DNA of 64,000 nucleotides from Gemmatimonadota bacterium (GCA_018672475.1 JABHFS010000168.1:1-64000); one strand, 5' to 3'; counted from the first letter of the stretch, positions 48,787 to 59,370 are shown. Notes: a model not told the origin generated them from the sequence alone. A program made the numbers and translations.

Positions 48787-51684
48787 CTATAACACTTTGA
48801 TCAGCGTCAACCCCTCAACCGACGCAACCGCCTCCGTCGACCCAAATACCGCGACCCGCCCGGCCTTGGCAACCTCATCCAATACTCGCGCAAAGTTCGC
48901 AAAGCCCTCGGCATCGGTCGCCAGCACCTCGTCGCGCATTTTTTGGCGATAACTGTCGTCGATCCCGGTCAAGTGACGAACCATCGAGGTATAGCCCTTT
49001 GCGTCGGGCAACTGATAGGAATCGAAATCGCCGATCGTACCGATAATCGCCTTCGTCAGCTCGTCCTCGCTGATCGGATGCTCGCGCAAAAAAGTGCCGC
49101 TCTGGTCGTAAACTGCCAGCGTCTCCCGCACATTGGGGTCGCGGTAGGAAACATAGGATAGCACCCCGGAAAACGGATCGAAAGAGCAGAAAGCCCCATA
49201 AGCCCCGCCCTGGACCCGCACCCGGTCCCAGAGCCAAGTCGTAGCCAAATAGCGGGTAATCACCGACGACGACCCGTCGAGCTCATAACCCAATTCAAAA
49301 AGATTGGCCGCCTTGCCCACATAGTTGACCTGCGCCGGAGCCGTCAAACCCTCATCGACCGCGATCAGATTCGGCGACCAGGTCTCAAGTGCACGCTCAG
49401 CAACCGGCAGCTCCTGTAAAAACGAGGCCAGCCGATCTTCGAAACCCGCCCGATCGGCCCCGGACAACGTCGCATTGCACAACATGCCCTGTCGGTTGAG
49501 CAAAAGCGTGCGGATTCGCTCTAAGCGCGCCTGCACCGCCGGCCAATCACTTTCGATCTCTTCGACCAACTCGCGCAAAAAGAACAAATAGCTCAAACCG
49601 CGCATCTGCTCGGAGATCCACCCCGTTTCGTCGAATTGCGCCCTGAGTCGCATCGACACCACCCGGTGACCGCCGGGCACCATTGACGACTCCTCACCGG
49701 CCCGCTCCTCCAAGGCCATCTGCAACAAGCGCTGCTTATCGTCAAAACGCCCTTCGAGCAATACATCCCGCATAATCGCCATCAAGTTATCGGCCCGACC
49801 GACCATCGACTTACCGCGCAAAAAGAGCCAGGTCGCCGCCGGCCCACCGCCGAGCCTGCTGCCCACTAGCGATTGCGCCCAAACTCCGCCGGTTTCTGCG
49901 CCGATCCGCTGCTGCAACTCGACAAAGTTCTCGCGCTGAGTCCCCATCTCCAATAACGCCCGTCCAAAAAGCGAAATATAGGGCAACAATTCCTGCGGCA
50001 AGACCCGCAGGTCAAAGCCGACGTCGAGATAGACGATGCCATTAGTAAATAGATCGTGGTGCAGCACCGGCACGTCGGCGACCTTCGTCTCCTCAATCGG
50101 CAAGACCTTGACTTCGCGTTCCAGGTCGCTCAACTGCAACCGCGGCAACTTGGCCAGATCCTCGGGCGCATCAGGTTCTTCCTGAGCGCGTTTCAACTCG
50201 GCCGTCGCCCGCACTAAGCCTTCCAGATCCTCGCGGCTCATCTGCGCGCGTGCTTCGGCCAGACGCCGTTCTTCTTCTTGCTCCTGCTCAGCCGCCAACC
50301 CGGCATCCGGCGCGAGCACTACGGTCGTGCGGTGGGTATTGTCGATCAAGTGGCGCTGGATCAAGTTTTCCAGGTAGCGATCATCCGCCGCCAGCTTCGC
50401 CCTTAGTGCGACGAACGAATCCTCGAAGCGCAACGGCACGAAGGGATCGCGGTCGTATAACCAATCCGTCAACATCTTGAGCATCATCACCAAGCCGCGC
50501 GGATAACCGCCCGTATTGTTTTCCCGCAACCGGAACTCGGCAGTGTGCAGCGAGGCCTCGACCATACCGCGGTCAATGCCATCGCGCGCCAAATCCGCCA
50601 AGAGTTGTAATATCAGCGTCTCGACCGCATCAACATCCTCGGCTTTGACCCCCTTCAACCCCGCGCCATACACGTATTGCGCCAGATCGGTCTCTATCCC
50701 GCTGCCGGTCAAGTCCTCGCCCAACCCCGAATCGATCAACGCCTTGCGCAAGGGCGAACCCGGCGTGCCGATCAGCGCGTGGTCGAGAATCTGCAAGGCT
50801 CGACGCTCATCGGCGTCGATGTCATCGGTCAACAGCCAGTTGACCGTGACAAAACATTTGCTCTCCGCGCCTTCATCCCCGCCCTCGTCAACAGCGTAGG
50901 GGAAACTCAGCTTCTGCGGCTCAGTAAAACGCGGTTGCGGCTTGACCGTGGAGTCAATGACATGCGGCTCGTAGTCCGCCAAATATTCATCTAATAGCAC
51001 GAGCCGGCGCTCCGGGTCATCGTCGCCGTAGAAGAACACTCGGGCGTTGGACGGGTGATAAAAATCTTCGTGAAAGCGCTTGAACTGCTCAAAGGTCAGA
51101 TCTGGGATATGGCGCGGGTGTCCACCCGAATCGACCCCGTAGGTGCTGTCGGGAAAGATCGAATGCTGCGCGTGCTCGGCCAGGACCCGCTCCGGATCCG
51201 AATACGCACCTTTCATTTCATTGAAGACCACGCCCTTATAGCTGAGCGGGTCATCGACGTTTTCCAGTTCGTAATGCCAACCCTCCTGTTCGAGGACCTG
51301 GGGCGTAATGCGCGGATAGAACACAGCATCGAGATAGACGTCGACTAAATTATAGAAGTCCTGCAGATTGGTGCTGGCGACGGGATAACAGGTCTTGTCG
51401 GGGTAGGTAAAGGCGTTGAGGAAGGTGTTGAGCGATCCTTTAACCAATTCTATAAACGGTTCTTTGACCGGGTATTTGCGCGAACCGCACAGCACCGAAT
51501 GCTCAAGGATATGGGCGATGCCGGTCGAGTCGGTGGGCGGCGTGCGGAAGTTGATCCCGAAGACCTTGTTCTCGTCTTCATTGATCAGCGAAACCACTTC
51601 ACAACCAGTGCGGTGGCGATAAAACAAACCACGCATATTGAGTTCGGAAATTTCTTCATCGCGCAGAAGTTCGAAATCGTGCAT
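48787..51684 (-). CDS. M16C (PreP/insulinase-type) metalloprotease
   Basis: GIAHILEHSVLCGSRKYPVKEPFIELVKGSLNTFLNAFTYPDKTCYPVASTN (HxxEH). Confidence 0.95.
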   Translation of the reverse strand: MHDFELLRDEEISELNMRGLFYRHRTGCEVVSLINEDENKVFGINFRTPPTDSTGIAHILEHSVLCGSRKYPVKEPFIELVKGSLNTFLNAFTYPDKTCYPVASTNLQDFYNLVDVYLDAVFYPRITPQVLEQEGWHYELENVDDPLSYKGVVFNEMKGAYSDPERVLAEHAQHSIFPDSTYGVDSGGHPRHIPDLTFEQFKRFHEDFYHPSNARVFFYGDDDPERRLVLLDEYLADYEPHVIDSTVKPQPRFTEPQKLSFPYAVDEGGDEGAESKCFVTVNWLLTDDIDADERRALQILDHALIGTPGSPLRKALIDSGLGEDLTGSGIETDLAQYVYGAGLKGVKAEDVDAVETLILQLLADLARDGIDRGMVEASLHTAEFRLRENNTGGYPRGLVMMLKMLTDWLYDRDPFVPLRFEDSFVALRAKLAADDRYLENLIQRHLIDNTHRTTVVLAPDAGLAAEQEQEEERRLAEARAQMSREDLEGLVRATAELKRAQEEPDAPEDLAKLPRLQLSDLEREVKVLPIEETKVADVPVLHHDLFTNGIVYLDVGFDLRVLPQELLPYISLFGRALLEMGTQRENFVELQQRIGAETGGVWAQSLVGSRLGGGPAATWLFLRGKSMVGRADNLMAIMRDVLLEGRFDDKQRLLQMALEERAGEESSMVPGGHRVVSMRLRAQFDETGWISEQMRGLSYLFFLRELVEEIESDWPAVQARLERIRTLLLNRQGMLCNATLSGADRAGFEDRLASFLQELPVAERALETWSPNLIAVDEGLTAPAQVNYVGKAANLFELGYELDGSSSVITRYLATTWLWDRVRVQGGAYGAFCSFDPFSGVLSYVSYRDPNVRETLAVYDQSGTFLREHPISEDELTKAIIGTIGDFDSYQLPDAKGYTSMVRHLTGIDDSYRQKMRDEVLATDAEGFANFARVLDEVAKAGRVAVFGSTEAVASVEGLTLIKVL

Positions 51685-51705
51685 AAAGTCCTCTTGAAGA
51701 GTAAG

Positions 51706-51741
51706 ATACCTGAGAGTGGCGCTAGCGCCGCTCTCAGGTAT
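51706..51741. repeat. 36-nt near-perfect palindrome
   Basis: ATACCTGAGAGTGGCGCTAGCGCCGCTCTCAGGTAT; single non-complementary pair (T/G). Confidence 0.9.
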
Positions 51742-51865
51742 GGGGATAACGCCTATGAATTAACAATTGCCCGACCTCGGCAACAAGCCACGAGGTAGCC
51801 GATTAAAATTCAGCCACGGCAAACTGCGGGAATTCAGATCTAAATGGAAAATAAAAATCCGCACA

Positions 51866-52708
51866 TCAAACCAACCCCCAGACTCGGGCGGCCGTGCCAC
51901 CGAGAACCCATTCGCACTGGTCTGCGCTAAGGAAAGAAAAGCCCTCCCTGACCAGCCGTAGTTCATCGGCCAAACTCAGCCAATTGTGCTTGGTGCGGTG
52001 GTGCCCAGGATAACCGGTGCCCCACAACGAACGCTCCGCACCAAAGGCATCGACTAGCTGTCGAATAAAGGGATGGATATCGGCGAAGGGGAAATCCTGT
52101 TCAGACCGGCCTTTGACATCCGAAATTTTCACGTGGATATTTTCAAAACGCGCCAGTTCGACGATCGGCGCGAAGGCCTGCTCGCCCTCTTTCAGATCGG
52201 GATAGCCCATATGGTCTATCAGCAACTTCATCTGCGGGAAACGCCGGGCGATCTCGGCCACCTGCACCGCATCATTCGAATTCATATGGAACTGCACCAC
52301 CGCGCCCAACGCGGCCAACTCTTCCCACATCGGGCCATTCTGCTCGGTCAGCAGGATCTGTTCTTCCGGATAATACATCGGATGAAAACGGAAACCCACC
52401 AACCCGCGCTTCTGCATCCAGTAGCGCACTAGGCCGGCATTGTTCGGATCCTGCGGGTCGATCATTCCATGGCCGATCAAACGGTCGGGGAAGCGCACTA
52501 CCGAATCGGCCATATAGCCATTGTCCCAAGTCGACCAACTGGTCTGCACAATAACCGAATGATCAACCCCGTTGGCATCCATATCTTCGATCAGTTCGTC
52601 GGCGGTGGCCCGTTCGTCCGGTTCACTCTTCCAACCGGGAGCCGTCGGCCCAACGGGATAACGCGGTGGATCAATTTCCCAGATGTGCACGTGCGTATCG
52701 ACAATCAT
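51866..52708 (-). CDS. Amidohydrolase family 2 (metal-dependent TIM-barrel hydrolase)
   Basis: MIVDTHVHIWEIDPPRYP ... KLLIDHMGYPDLKEG ... SLWGTGYPGHH. Start set at MIVDTHVH (52708). Confidence 0.9.
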   Translation of the reverse strand: MIVDTHVHIWEIDPPRYPVGPTAPGWKSEPDERATADELIEDMDANGVDHSVIVQTSWSTWDNGYMADSVVRFPDRLIGHGMIDPQDPNNAGLVRYWMQKRGLVGFRFHPMYYPEEQILLTEQNGPMWEELAALGAVVQFHMNSNDAVQVAEIARRFPQMKLLIDHMGYPDLKEGEQAFAPIVELARFENIHVKISDVKGRSEQDFPFADIHPFIRQLVDAFGAERSLWGTGYPGHHRTKHNWLSLADELRLVREGFSFLSADQCEWVLGGTAARVWGLV

Positions 52709-52734
52709 GCGCGCATTCCTCCTTATTGAAGTTG

Positions 52735-53889
52735 TCACGGTAGGGCGATTTTGCCCAAAACAGCCGGGCGCCTAGCCCCGGTAGCGGCTGGCACATTCCC
52801 GGGCTGCCCCATTAAGGTCTCATTGGCCAGCACTGCAAAGGTCAACGCCTCCCGCGCGTCCGGATCCACGCCCAACTCAGCAAGCGAAGCGATCGCCAAA
52901 CCCGGCAGGGCTTGCTGCAAACCCGCCATCATCCGTGGATTGTGCACCCCTCCGCCGGCGACCCATAAACCAGCACAACCCGCCGGGCAAAAGCGCGTAA
53001 CCCCCTCGGCGATGGACCGCACCGTAAATGCCGTCAAGGTCGCGACCAGATCGTCCTCGTCCCATTGCCCGCGCGCCAAGATTTCCGCGAGCATCTCCCC
53101 CCCGAACTGCTCGCGCCCCGTCGATTTGGGTGGTTCGCGATGCAGAAACGCGTGTTGCAGCAATTCGGCGAGCAAGCCCTCGTCGATCCAACCCCGTCCG
53201 GCCCTTTCCCCATCGCGGTCAAAACGCTCCCGCCCTCCGCTAAAATGCGCAACGGCCGCATCGGCCAGCATATTGCCCGGCCCCAGATCAAAGGCCAACC
53301 CCGCACTAGGCCCAGCCGACAACACCGTGACATTGGCGATTCCGCCGATATTAAGCAAGAGTCGGTCTTCTGTCGGGTGGGTAAAGAGCCAAGCATCGAC
53401 CAGGGGTACCAAGGGCGCGCCTTGGCCACCTACCGCCATATCGGCCGGGCGAAAATCCGCGACGGTCACCACGCCGGTTCGCGCGGCGATAATCGCCGGT
53501 TCGCCGATTTGCAGCGTCGCCCCGTCGGCCGGCAAGTGCCGCACAGTCTGCCCATGCGACCCGACCAGGTCGATCTCGGCGGGTTGCAGCCCCGCCTGTT
53601 TTATTATCACTAGCGCCGCCTCGGCAAAAGCTTCGCCCATCGCGACATTAGCCCGACACAGCGCATCGAGTGAAGCCCCTGCGTCAAAAAGCGAAAAAAC
53701 CTCGTGGCGCAATCCGTCGGGCAATGCAACCGTATCAAAAGCCAGGATCTCTTGGCGCGTATCGACCCCGCTTCCGGTCAACTCCACAACTACCGCGTCA
53801 ATGCCGTCGACCGACGTGCCCGACATCAATCCAACTACACGCCGCCGTTTTTTCGCCGCCAGTTCAATCAGTCTGCGCATCATCCGCAT
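52735..53889 (-). CDS. anmK: Anhydro-N-acetylmuramic acid kinase
   Basis: VVGLMSGTSVDGIDAVVVELTG; GSHGQTVRHLPADGATLQIGEPAIIAARTGV; LLNIGGIANVT. Confidence 0.95.
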   Translation of the reverse strand: MRMMRRLIELAAKKRRRVVGLMSGTSVDGIDAVVVELTGSGVDTRQEILAFDTVALPDGLRHEVFSLFDAGASLDALCRANVAMGEAFAEAALVIIKQAGLQPAEIDLVGSHGQTVRHLPADGATLQIGEPAIIAARTGVVTVADFRPADMAVGGQGAPLVPLVDAWLFTHPTEDRLLLNIGGIANVTVLSAGPSAGLAFDLGPGNMLADAAVAHFSGGRERFDRDGERAGRGWIDEGLLAELLQHAFLHREPPKSTGREQFGGEMLAEILARGQWDEDDLVATLTAFTVRSIAEGVTRFCPAGCAGLWVAGGGVHNPRMMAGLQQALPGLAIASLAELGVDPDAREALTFAVLANETLMGQPGNVPAATGARRPAVLGKIALP

Positions 53890-55279
53890 CCGTAGCGACG
53901 ACTACCATCGCGAAAAAAACGGCGAACACCAGAGCGAAGCGGCCGGAAACCATCGACGCGTCACTCAGCCCCAGCACGGCCATGCCCGACATTACCGCTA
54001 CCGCACCCGCAGAAAAAACCTGCACCTGCGAATCCCGCGTATTTTTGAACGCCCGCCAGGCGCGTTGAAAAACCCGCCAATAGAACCAGGTGAAAGCCAA
54101 TAGCCCGGCCAGCCCCATCTTCCACCACAGTGCCAAGTACAAATTGTCAACCGTCCCGGCCATGATCATCTCGGGCTCAAGGGTCTCCGGATCGATGCTC
54201 AGAATATTGAGCATTGCCCCTTGGCCGTGGCCCAAGAGCGGATGCGCACCGATCGCCTCCAGCGTCGTCGCATAGGAGAGCAGTCGCGCCAGGATCGGCG
54301 CGTCGCGCTCGTAGTCGATAAAGGTCAGCGAACGCTGGAAGGCATGGGCTCCGATCGCCGCTCCGGTAAAACGCTGAAACAAGGCCGTCACCCCCACCAC
54401 CACCACCAGTAATCCCACCACTAGCAACGCCGGTTTCCAGGCGCTGCGCTCGGCGCGCGGAAGGCTAAAATGGCGCAGCAGCGCCGAACACAAGATGCCC
54501 ACCCCGACCGCCACCCACATCCCACGACCCACCGTCAGCACAAAAGCAAGGCCAATAGGCAACATCACCACCACCAATAAAGGACGGCCATAGCGTCCGG
54601 GGTTGTGGATAAACTGATTGGCCACCAATAAAATTGCCAACGGCAACACCATCCCCTGCAAACGCACGACCCGCACAAAGCGCGTACCCACCGACAAGTC
54701 AATCGCCCCCAAAAATTCGAGGATATATTCGCCTCCGACCACCACGCCGCAAAGCACTAAGGCCGGCGCGAAAAGCTCGAGTACCGCTCGGCGATCGACA
54801 AAGTTGGTGACGAGGAAAAAAACCGCATAATAAAAGGGATAGCGCACATCGCGCAGAATCTGCGAACCCGAATGGCCGTGCGCGACCCCGACCGCCACCG
54901 ACAGCAAGGTCGCCGCCAGCAAGCAGAGCACCGGCAAATCAATCGCGGTCACCCGCAGCCGCAAACCCCGCTTATACACTAGGTCGATCAAGGCGAAGAG
55001 ACAGGCGGCCAACAAAATGCCCTCTTGCAAACGCAAACCGCCGGGCAAGGCGAGCGAGAACAGTAATTTGACCGGCAAAACGATATTGAGCACAAGGGCA
55101 ACCAACAAGGTGCGCCGCGGCGAAAAAAACGTATACCCTGCCAGCAACAGACCGCCGCTTAGCGTCAGAGCCAGCGCCATCGACCACAGATTGGGGATTG
55201 CGATGCAGAGGATCTGTACCACAACGACACCGGCAATAAGCCCCGGCGTGGGGCTGGCAAAGCGCTCGTGTAGTTGCAT
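53864..55279 (-). CDS. O-antigen ligase-like multi-pass membrane protein
   Basis: Many TM segments; ATTLEAIGAHPLLGHGQGAMLNI typical of Wzy_C/WaaL. Start MQLHERFASPTPG at 55279 (ATGA overlap) rather than 55354. Confidence 0.82.
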   Translation of the reverse strand: MQLHERFASPTPGLIAGVVVVQILCIAIPNLWSMALALTLSGGLLLAGYTFFSPRRTLLVALVLNIVLPVKLLFSLALPGGLRLQEGILLAACLFALIDLVYKRGLRLRVTAIDLPVLCLLAATLLSVAVGVAHGHSGSQILRDVRYPFYYAVFFLVTNFVDRRAVLELFAPALVLCGVVVGGEYILEFLGAIDLSVGTRFVRVVRLQGMVLPLAILLVANQFIHNPGRYGRPLLVVVMLPIGLAFVLTVGRGMWVAVGVGILCSALLRHFSLPRAERSAWKPALLVVGLLVVVVGVTALFQRFTGAAIGAHAFQRSLTFIDYERDAPILARLLSYATTLEAIGAHPLLGHGQGAMLNILSIDPETLEPEMIMAGTVDNLYLALWWKMGLAGLLAFTWFYWRVFQRAWRAFKNTRDSQVQVFSAGAVAVMSGMAVLGLSDASMVSGRFALVFAVFFAMVVVATDADDAQTD

Positions 55280-55923
55280 CAGACCGGTCTCCTGGCGACC
55301 AGCAGATAATTCCAGGCGTCGCTTTCGACTCGGTGCAACCGATCCAAACCCCATGCCAACAACTGAATCAACGCGAACATCGCCCGAACAACGGGTTTTA
55401 ACGGTCCTCGCTCAAAACGCCGCAGATAATAACAGAATCGCACTCCAGCCGTCACCCAGTAACCGGCCATCGGGCGCACTTCAACAGGCTGTAAACCTAC
55501 GCGACGAGCTAGGTGTTCTAAACCATAGCAAGTAAAACGAAAATAGTCGTGTGGCGCTTCGTGCAGACCCCAGATATGGGGAGCGGTTAGGATCAGGTGG
55601 CCGCCGGGTTCAAGAACTCTCGCCATCTCCGCAACCATCCGCCAAGGCTCGGGCACATGTTCGAGGACCTGTGAAGAGAAGACTGTGGCGAAAGCTTTAT
55701 CGCGGAAGGGCAACTCCATACCGCTGCCCCATACGTCGGCCGGAGCATCGGCATAGCGCACTCGATCGAATTCGAGCCCGGTATAATCAGAGAAAAACTC
55801 CGCATAGGGCCGACGGCCGCAGCCCGCATCGAGCACCCGACCGCGACCATAGCGACCGGCGGCCTCCTGCACATAAGCGCGGTTGATCCGCTCTACCAGC
55901 CAGTTTGCAGCAAAGGGCCCCAT
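55279..55923 (-). CDS. Class I SAM-dependent methyltransferase
   Basis: GRVLDAGCGRRPYAEFF; ATVFSSQVLEHVPEPWRMVAEMARVLEPGGHLILTAPH. Confidence 0.92.
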   Translation of the reverse strand: MGPFAANWLVERINRAYVQEAAGRYGRGRVLDAGCGRRPYAEFFSDYTGLEFDRVRYADAPADVWGSGMELPFRDKAFATVFSSQVLEHVPEPWRMVAEMARVLEPGGHLILTAPHIWGLHEAPHDYFRFTCYGLEHLARRVGLQPVEVRPMAGYWVTAGVRFCYYLRRFERGPLKPVVRAMFALIQLLAWGLDRLHRVESDAWNYLLVARRPV

Positions 55924-55929
55924 TCAGGT

Positions 55930-57042
55930 TTAGTGCCGGTCACGCGCCGTATGCGGGTAGTAGTCGGCGATCTGTCCCTCGGCGTCGATCACATAAGAGC
56001 CCGGATAGCGAATCGTCGTTGGACATACGTGCCCAGGCACCGCGAATAGATAACTGCCGATCTCGGGTTGTGGGTCGGGCCAGCGAAAAATGCCGTGTTC
56101 TTCGTTTTGGCCGATAAACTCGGCATGCGGGTTTTGCAGCAATGTAGCCCGGCGCGGCAGCGGGCCGTCATCGCTGATCGCCTTGAGCCCCAAATCAGTG
56201 GTAATAGTCTGCTCTCCATGGTGCCGGTCGACCACCTGCGTCAAAACCAGCGCAGCCCACTTAAAAGGCATATCCGGCAACAAACCACCATAACCGGTGT
56301 CCCAATAGATGCAAGTGCCGGGCGAACCATGCATGCCTTCGGCCCGGCTATAATAAGCGAAAGTAAACGTGCTGCCCCCGACAATGCGCGGCACGGCGAA
56401 TCCTTCGGCCTCCAGCGCCTGCTTCAATTGATTGGCGTCGTCGATATGCCGCTGTGCCGCCGCCTGGCGTTCATCTAGGTCGGTGAGATGTTCGTGTCCA
56501 TCGTAGATATGCAGGCCGCTCGGTTCCAGATGTGGATGCTCGGCGATTTGGCGATAGAGACCCCGCGCGTCGGCGAGGGACACGCCTGTCCGGTGCATGC
56601 CCGCGTCGACATCAATCATCACCCGTAAGGTCTGTTGCCGCTCGCTCGCCACTTCCCCCAGAATCCGCACATGCTGCGAGGCGCTCGCGATCGCGCTGAC
56701 CACCGCCTCGCCCTGTGCCAATTCGGCAAAGCGCTGCACTTTGATCTTTTGCGCCATTGGATAGGCGAGGATCGCCTCCTTGGCCCCCGCGCCGAGCGCA
56801 AGTTCGATTTCCTTCAGGGTCGCGCATTTAAAGCCCGCGACGCCCGATGCGAGTTGTTTGCGGGCGACGGCTTCGGATTTGTGCGTCTTGACGTGCACGA
56901 TCAAATGCTCGCCGCCACCGGCCAACTCACTTACGACCCGGATATTATTGTCCAGCTGATCGGCAAAAATTAACATGGCCGGCGTTTCTATCTCGTCTGG
57001 TTCGGCGACCTTGTACTCCCCTACTTCAATCATTCGCAACAT
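55930..57042 (-). CDS. D-threonine aldolase / alanine racemase-fold PLP enzyme
   Basis: ETPAMLIFADQLDNNIRVV ... VHVKTHKSEAVARKQLASGVAGFKCATLKEIELA; VMIDVDAGMHRTGV; AVPGHVCPTTIRYP. Confidence 0.9.
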   Translation of the reverse strand: MLRMIEVGEYKVAEPDEIETPAMLIFADQLDNNIRVVSELAGGGEHLIVHVKTHKSEAVARKQLASGVAGFKCATLKEIELALGAGAKEAILAYPMAQKIKVQRFAELAQGEAVVSAIASASQHVRILGEVASERQQTLRVMIDVDAGMHRTGVSLADARGLYRQIAEHPHLEPSGLHIYDGHEHLTDLDERQAAAQRHIDDANQLKQALEAEGFAVPRIVGGSTFTFAYYSRAEGMHGSPGTCIYWDTGYGGLLPDMPFKWAALVLTQVVDRHHGEQTITTDLGLKAISDDGPLPRRATLLQNPHAEFIGQNEEHGIFRWPDPQPEIGSYLFAVPGHVCPTTIRYPGSYVIDAEGQIADYYPHTARDRH

Positions 57043-57162
57043 ACCTTATACTTTAGGTTTAGGCTATTATAGATAGCGGAAAAATAGCACAAATCACCAC
57101 CTCGAGCAAACCTTGGCGACACCACCTATCGGCCGCGCCACCAAGGTCTTATTATTTATCCC

Positions 57163-58296
57163 ATGCCCATCTTCTTACGCACCCATCCCCGCCTTGTATT
57201 ACTCTGCCTTTATCTGGTCTTCCTGCTCTTGGTCGAGCTTGTACTCAGACTCGGCTGGGGCGACGAACTCATCCCAGACGCTGCACCCGCCATAATAGCC
57301 AACCCGCAAGTCCACCACGACTACCGACCCGGCGCCCGCTTTACAACCCGCCCCTTCCCCGGCGACACCTTCACTCCGGTGGAGAACCAAATAAACGCCT
57401 TCGGCATCCGCGGCCCCGAACCACAGCCCAAAGACCACCCGCGCATCTTGCTACTGGGCGACTCCTTCGTGCAAGCCGATGAGGTCGCCTACCAACAGAG
57501 TTTCACACATCTGCTCAACCTGCACTTTACCGACCATCTGGACTTCGTCTCGCACGGCATGGTCAGTTGGTCGCCGACCCCCGAATTCTCCTGGCTCCAC
57601 CACAAAGGCCTCTCCCTCACCCCCGACGCTGTCGTACTATTTCTGTGCCTCAACGACTTCTACCGCCGCCAAGTATTCCACCAAACCGACGCCGTCTACC
57701 GCGCGCAAGCCGTCTATCAGGACCGCATCCCTGTAACTTACGAACTGCCCCAACAATCGCGGTCGAAAGTCTTGTTAGAAAACATCGCCCTAGCTCGACT
57801 GCTATACCGCGGCTACCGCACCCTGCAATTGCAATTCTCTCCACCGAGCCGACAAAGCGCCACCATTCCCAACGAAATAATCCACCTATCGCACCCCAAC
57901 ACCGACTGGCCCAGCGACCTGCGCGCCAATGTCGATTCGACCCTGCAAGTCGTACTCGATATCGCCGCCCACCTCGACAAAAGGGACATCGCCCTACACG
58001 TCACACTCGTCCCCTCGGGCTTCACCTGGCCCGACGAAATCCTCTTGGGAAAACAACACCCCCTTTACGGCTGGCCCGCCAATTTCTCAGTTGGCCAGCA
58101 GGGTTTGCACCGCCACATACAAAAATTTCTCGCGGAAAAAAGTATCCCTTTTATCGACCTGCATGCTCCGTTCGACACGAAGAAAAACCAGGAAGACATC
58201 TTGCTCTTTAACGAAGTCGACGGCCACTGGAAAGAATCTGGTCATAGGATTGTCTTCGAAACACTACGGGATTATTTCCGGACAGATCAGGATTAA
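57163..58296 (+). CDS. SGNH/GDSL hydrolase family protein, membrane-anchored
   Basis: N-terminal TM; INAFGIRGPEPQPKDHPRILLLGDSFVQADEV; NEVDGHWKESGHRIV. Confidence 0.85.
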   Translation: MPIFLRTHPRLVLLCLYLVFLLLVELVLRLGWGDELIPDAAPAIIANPQVHHDYRPGARFTTRPFPGDTFTPVENQINAFGIRGPEPQPKDHPRILLLGDSFVQADEVAYQQSFTHLLNLHFTDHLDFVSHGMVSWSPTPEFSWLHHKGLSLTPDAVVLFLCLNDFYRRQVFHQTDAVYRAQAVYQDRIPVTYELPQQSRSKVLLENIALARLLYRGYRTLQLQFSPPSRQSATIPNEIIHLSHPNTDWPSDLRANVDSTLQVVLDIAAHLDKRDIALHVTLVPSGFTWPDEILLGKQHPLYGWPANFSVGQQGLHRHIQKFLAEKSIPFIDLHAPFDTKKNQEDILLFNEVDGHWKESGHRIVFETLRDYFRTDQD

Positions 58297-58463
58297 GTAC
58301 TATCCCGTCAATTTTATTTTTATCGTTCTATCGCGAGGATATGAGGCGCCTAGAAGCACCCGAGACGCCCCCTTGGCTTCTCCAGCTCATTTCCTTATCT
58401 TGTCCCGCACCAATTTACAGCCTCAGACCCAACCCACTGCAAGACCGCAAAGGAGCCTTGTCT

Positions 58464-59300
58464 ATGCTCAAGTTAGGCTGCATGTCCCTAAGCTATAAGG
58501 ACGAATTCGGCGCCGGCAAACTCGATTTAGAACAATTTATAGAACGCGCTTATCAGCTGCGTTTAGACGGCATCGACCTGCACACCCGCGCCTTCGCTTC
58601 CTTAGAGCCAGATTACCTACGCCAAATCCGTATGCAGGCCCTCAAACGCGGCATCGCGCTTTCTTATATCGGTGTCAGCTCCAACTTCGGCAAACCCTTG
58701 GCAGAGCTCGAAAACGAAGTCTCCACCGCCAAAGAGTGGATTGATGTCGCCGCCTTTATGGGCATCCCCCTCGTGCGAGTCTTCGCCGCCTGGATACCCG
58801 AAGGCGACAGCGAAGAAGATGTCTTAGCGCGGATGACGCCCTGCCTCAAAGAAGTCGCCGCCTATGGTGAAGAAAAAGGCGTCGTCGTTGGCTTGCACAA
58901 CCACAACCATGGCTGCGTCACCCGCACCGGCAAAGACGTGCGTCGCATCATCGAAGAAGTCGGCAACCCCTACTTCTCGCATATCTTGGATACCGGCCAA
59001 TACGTCGGCTCGCCCGGCGCCTCAGGCCAACGCGGCCACGAAGACCCCGCCCTCAACTTCTACGGCAGCATCGAAGAAACCGCCCCCCTTGCCGTACACG
59101 TGCGCTGCAAGATCTACCGCATCCAAAACGGCACCGAAGAATGGCTCAACTACCCGCGTATCTTCGAAATCCTAAAAGGCGTAAACTACAATGGCTGGCT
59201 CTCAATAGTCTATGAAGGCCAAGACGTCGAAGAAGAAGCCACCGCCGTACCCAAAGCCGTAAAATATCTACGCGGCCTGATGGCCGAATACGAAGCCTAA
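58464..59300 (+). CDS. Sugar phosphate isomerase/epimerase
   Basis: MLKLGCMSLSYKDEFGAGKLDLEQFIERAYQLRLDGIDLHTRAF; ATG with upstream AAGGAG; GVVVGLHNHNHGCV ... SHILDTGQYVGSPG. Confidence 0.9.
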   Translation: MLKLGCMSLSYKDEFGAGKLDLEQFIERAYQLRLDGIDLHTRAFASLEPDYLRQIRMQALKRGIALSYIGVSSNFGKPLAELENEVSTAKEWIDVAAFMGIPLVRVFAAWIPEGDSEEDVLARMTPCLKEVAAYGEEKGVVVGLHNHNHGCVTRTGKDVRRIIEEVGNPYFSHILDTGQYVGSPGASGQRGHEDPALNFYGSIEETAPLAVHVRCKIYRIQNGTEEWLNYPRIFEILKGVNYNGWLSIVYEGQDVEEEATAVPKAVKYLRGLMAEYEA

Positions 59301-59321
59301 GCTCCGCAATTATCAATCACC

Positions 59322-59370
59322 AATACAAAACCCCCGCCGGGCACTCAAAAACTGGCGGGGGTTTTGTATT
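59322..59370 (+). terminator. Terminator-like hairpin, 17-bp perfect stem
   Basis: AATACAAAACCCCCGCC / GGCGGGGGTTTTGTATT. Confidence 0.9.

Noticed and set aside
52751-54103. 450-aa plus-strand ORF
   Set aside because: Fully antisense to anmK and the O-antigen-ligase-like gene, Ser/Pro/Arg-rich, no motif.
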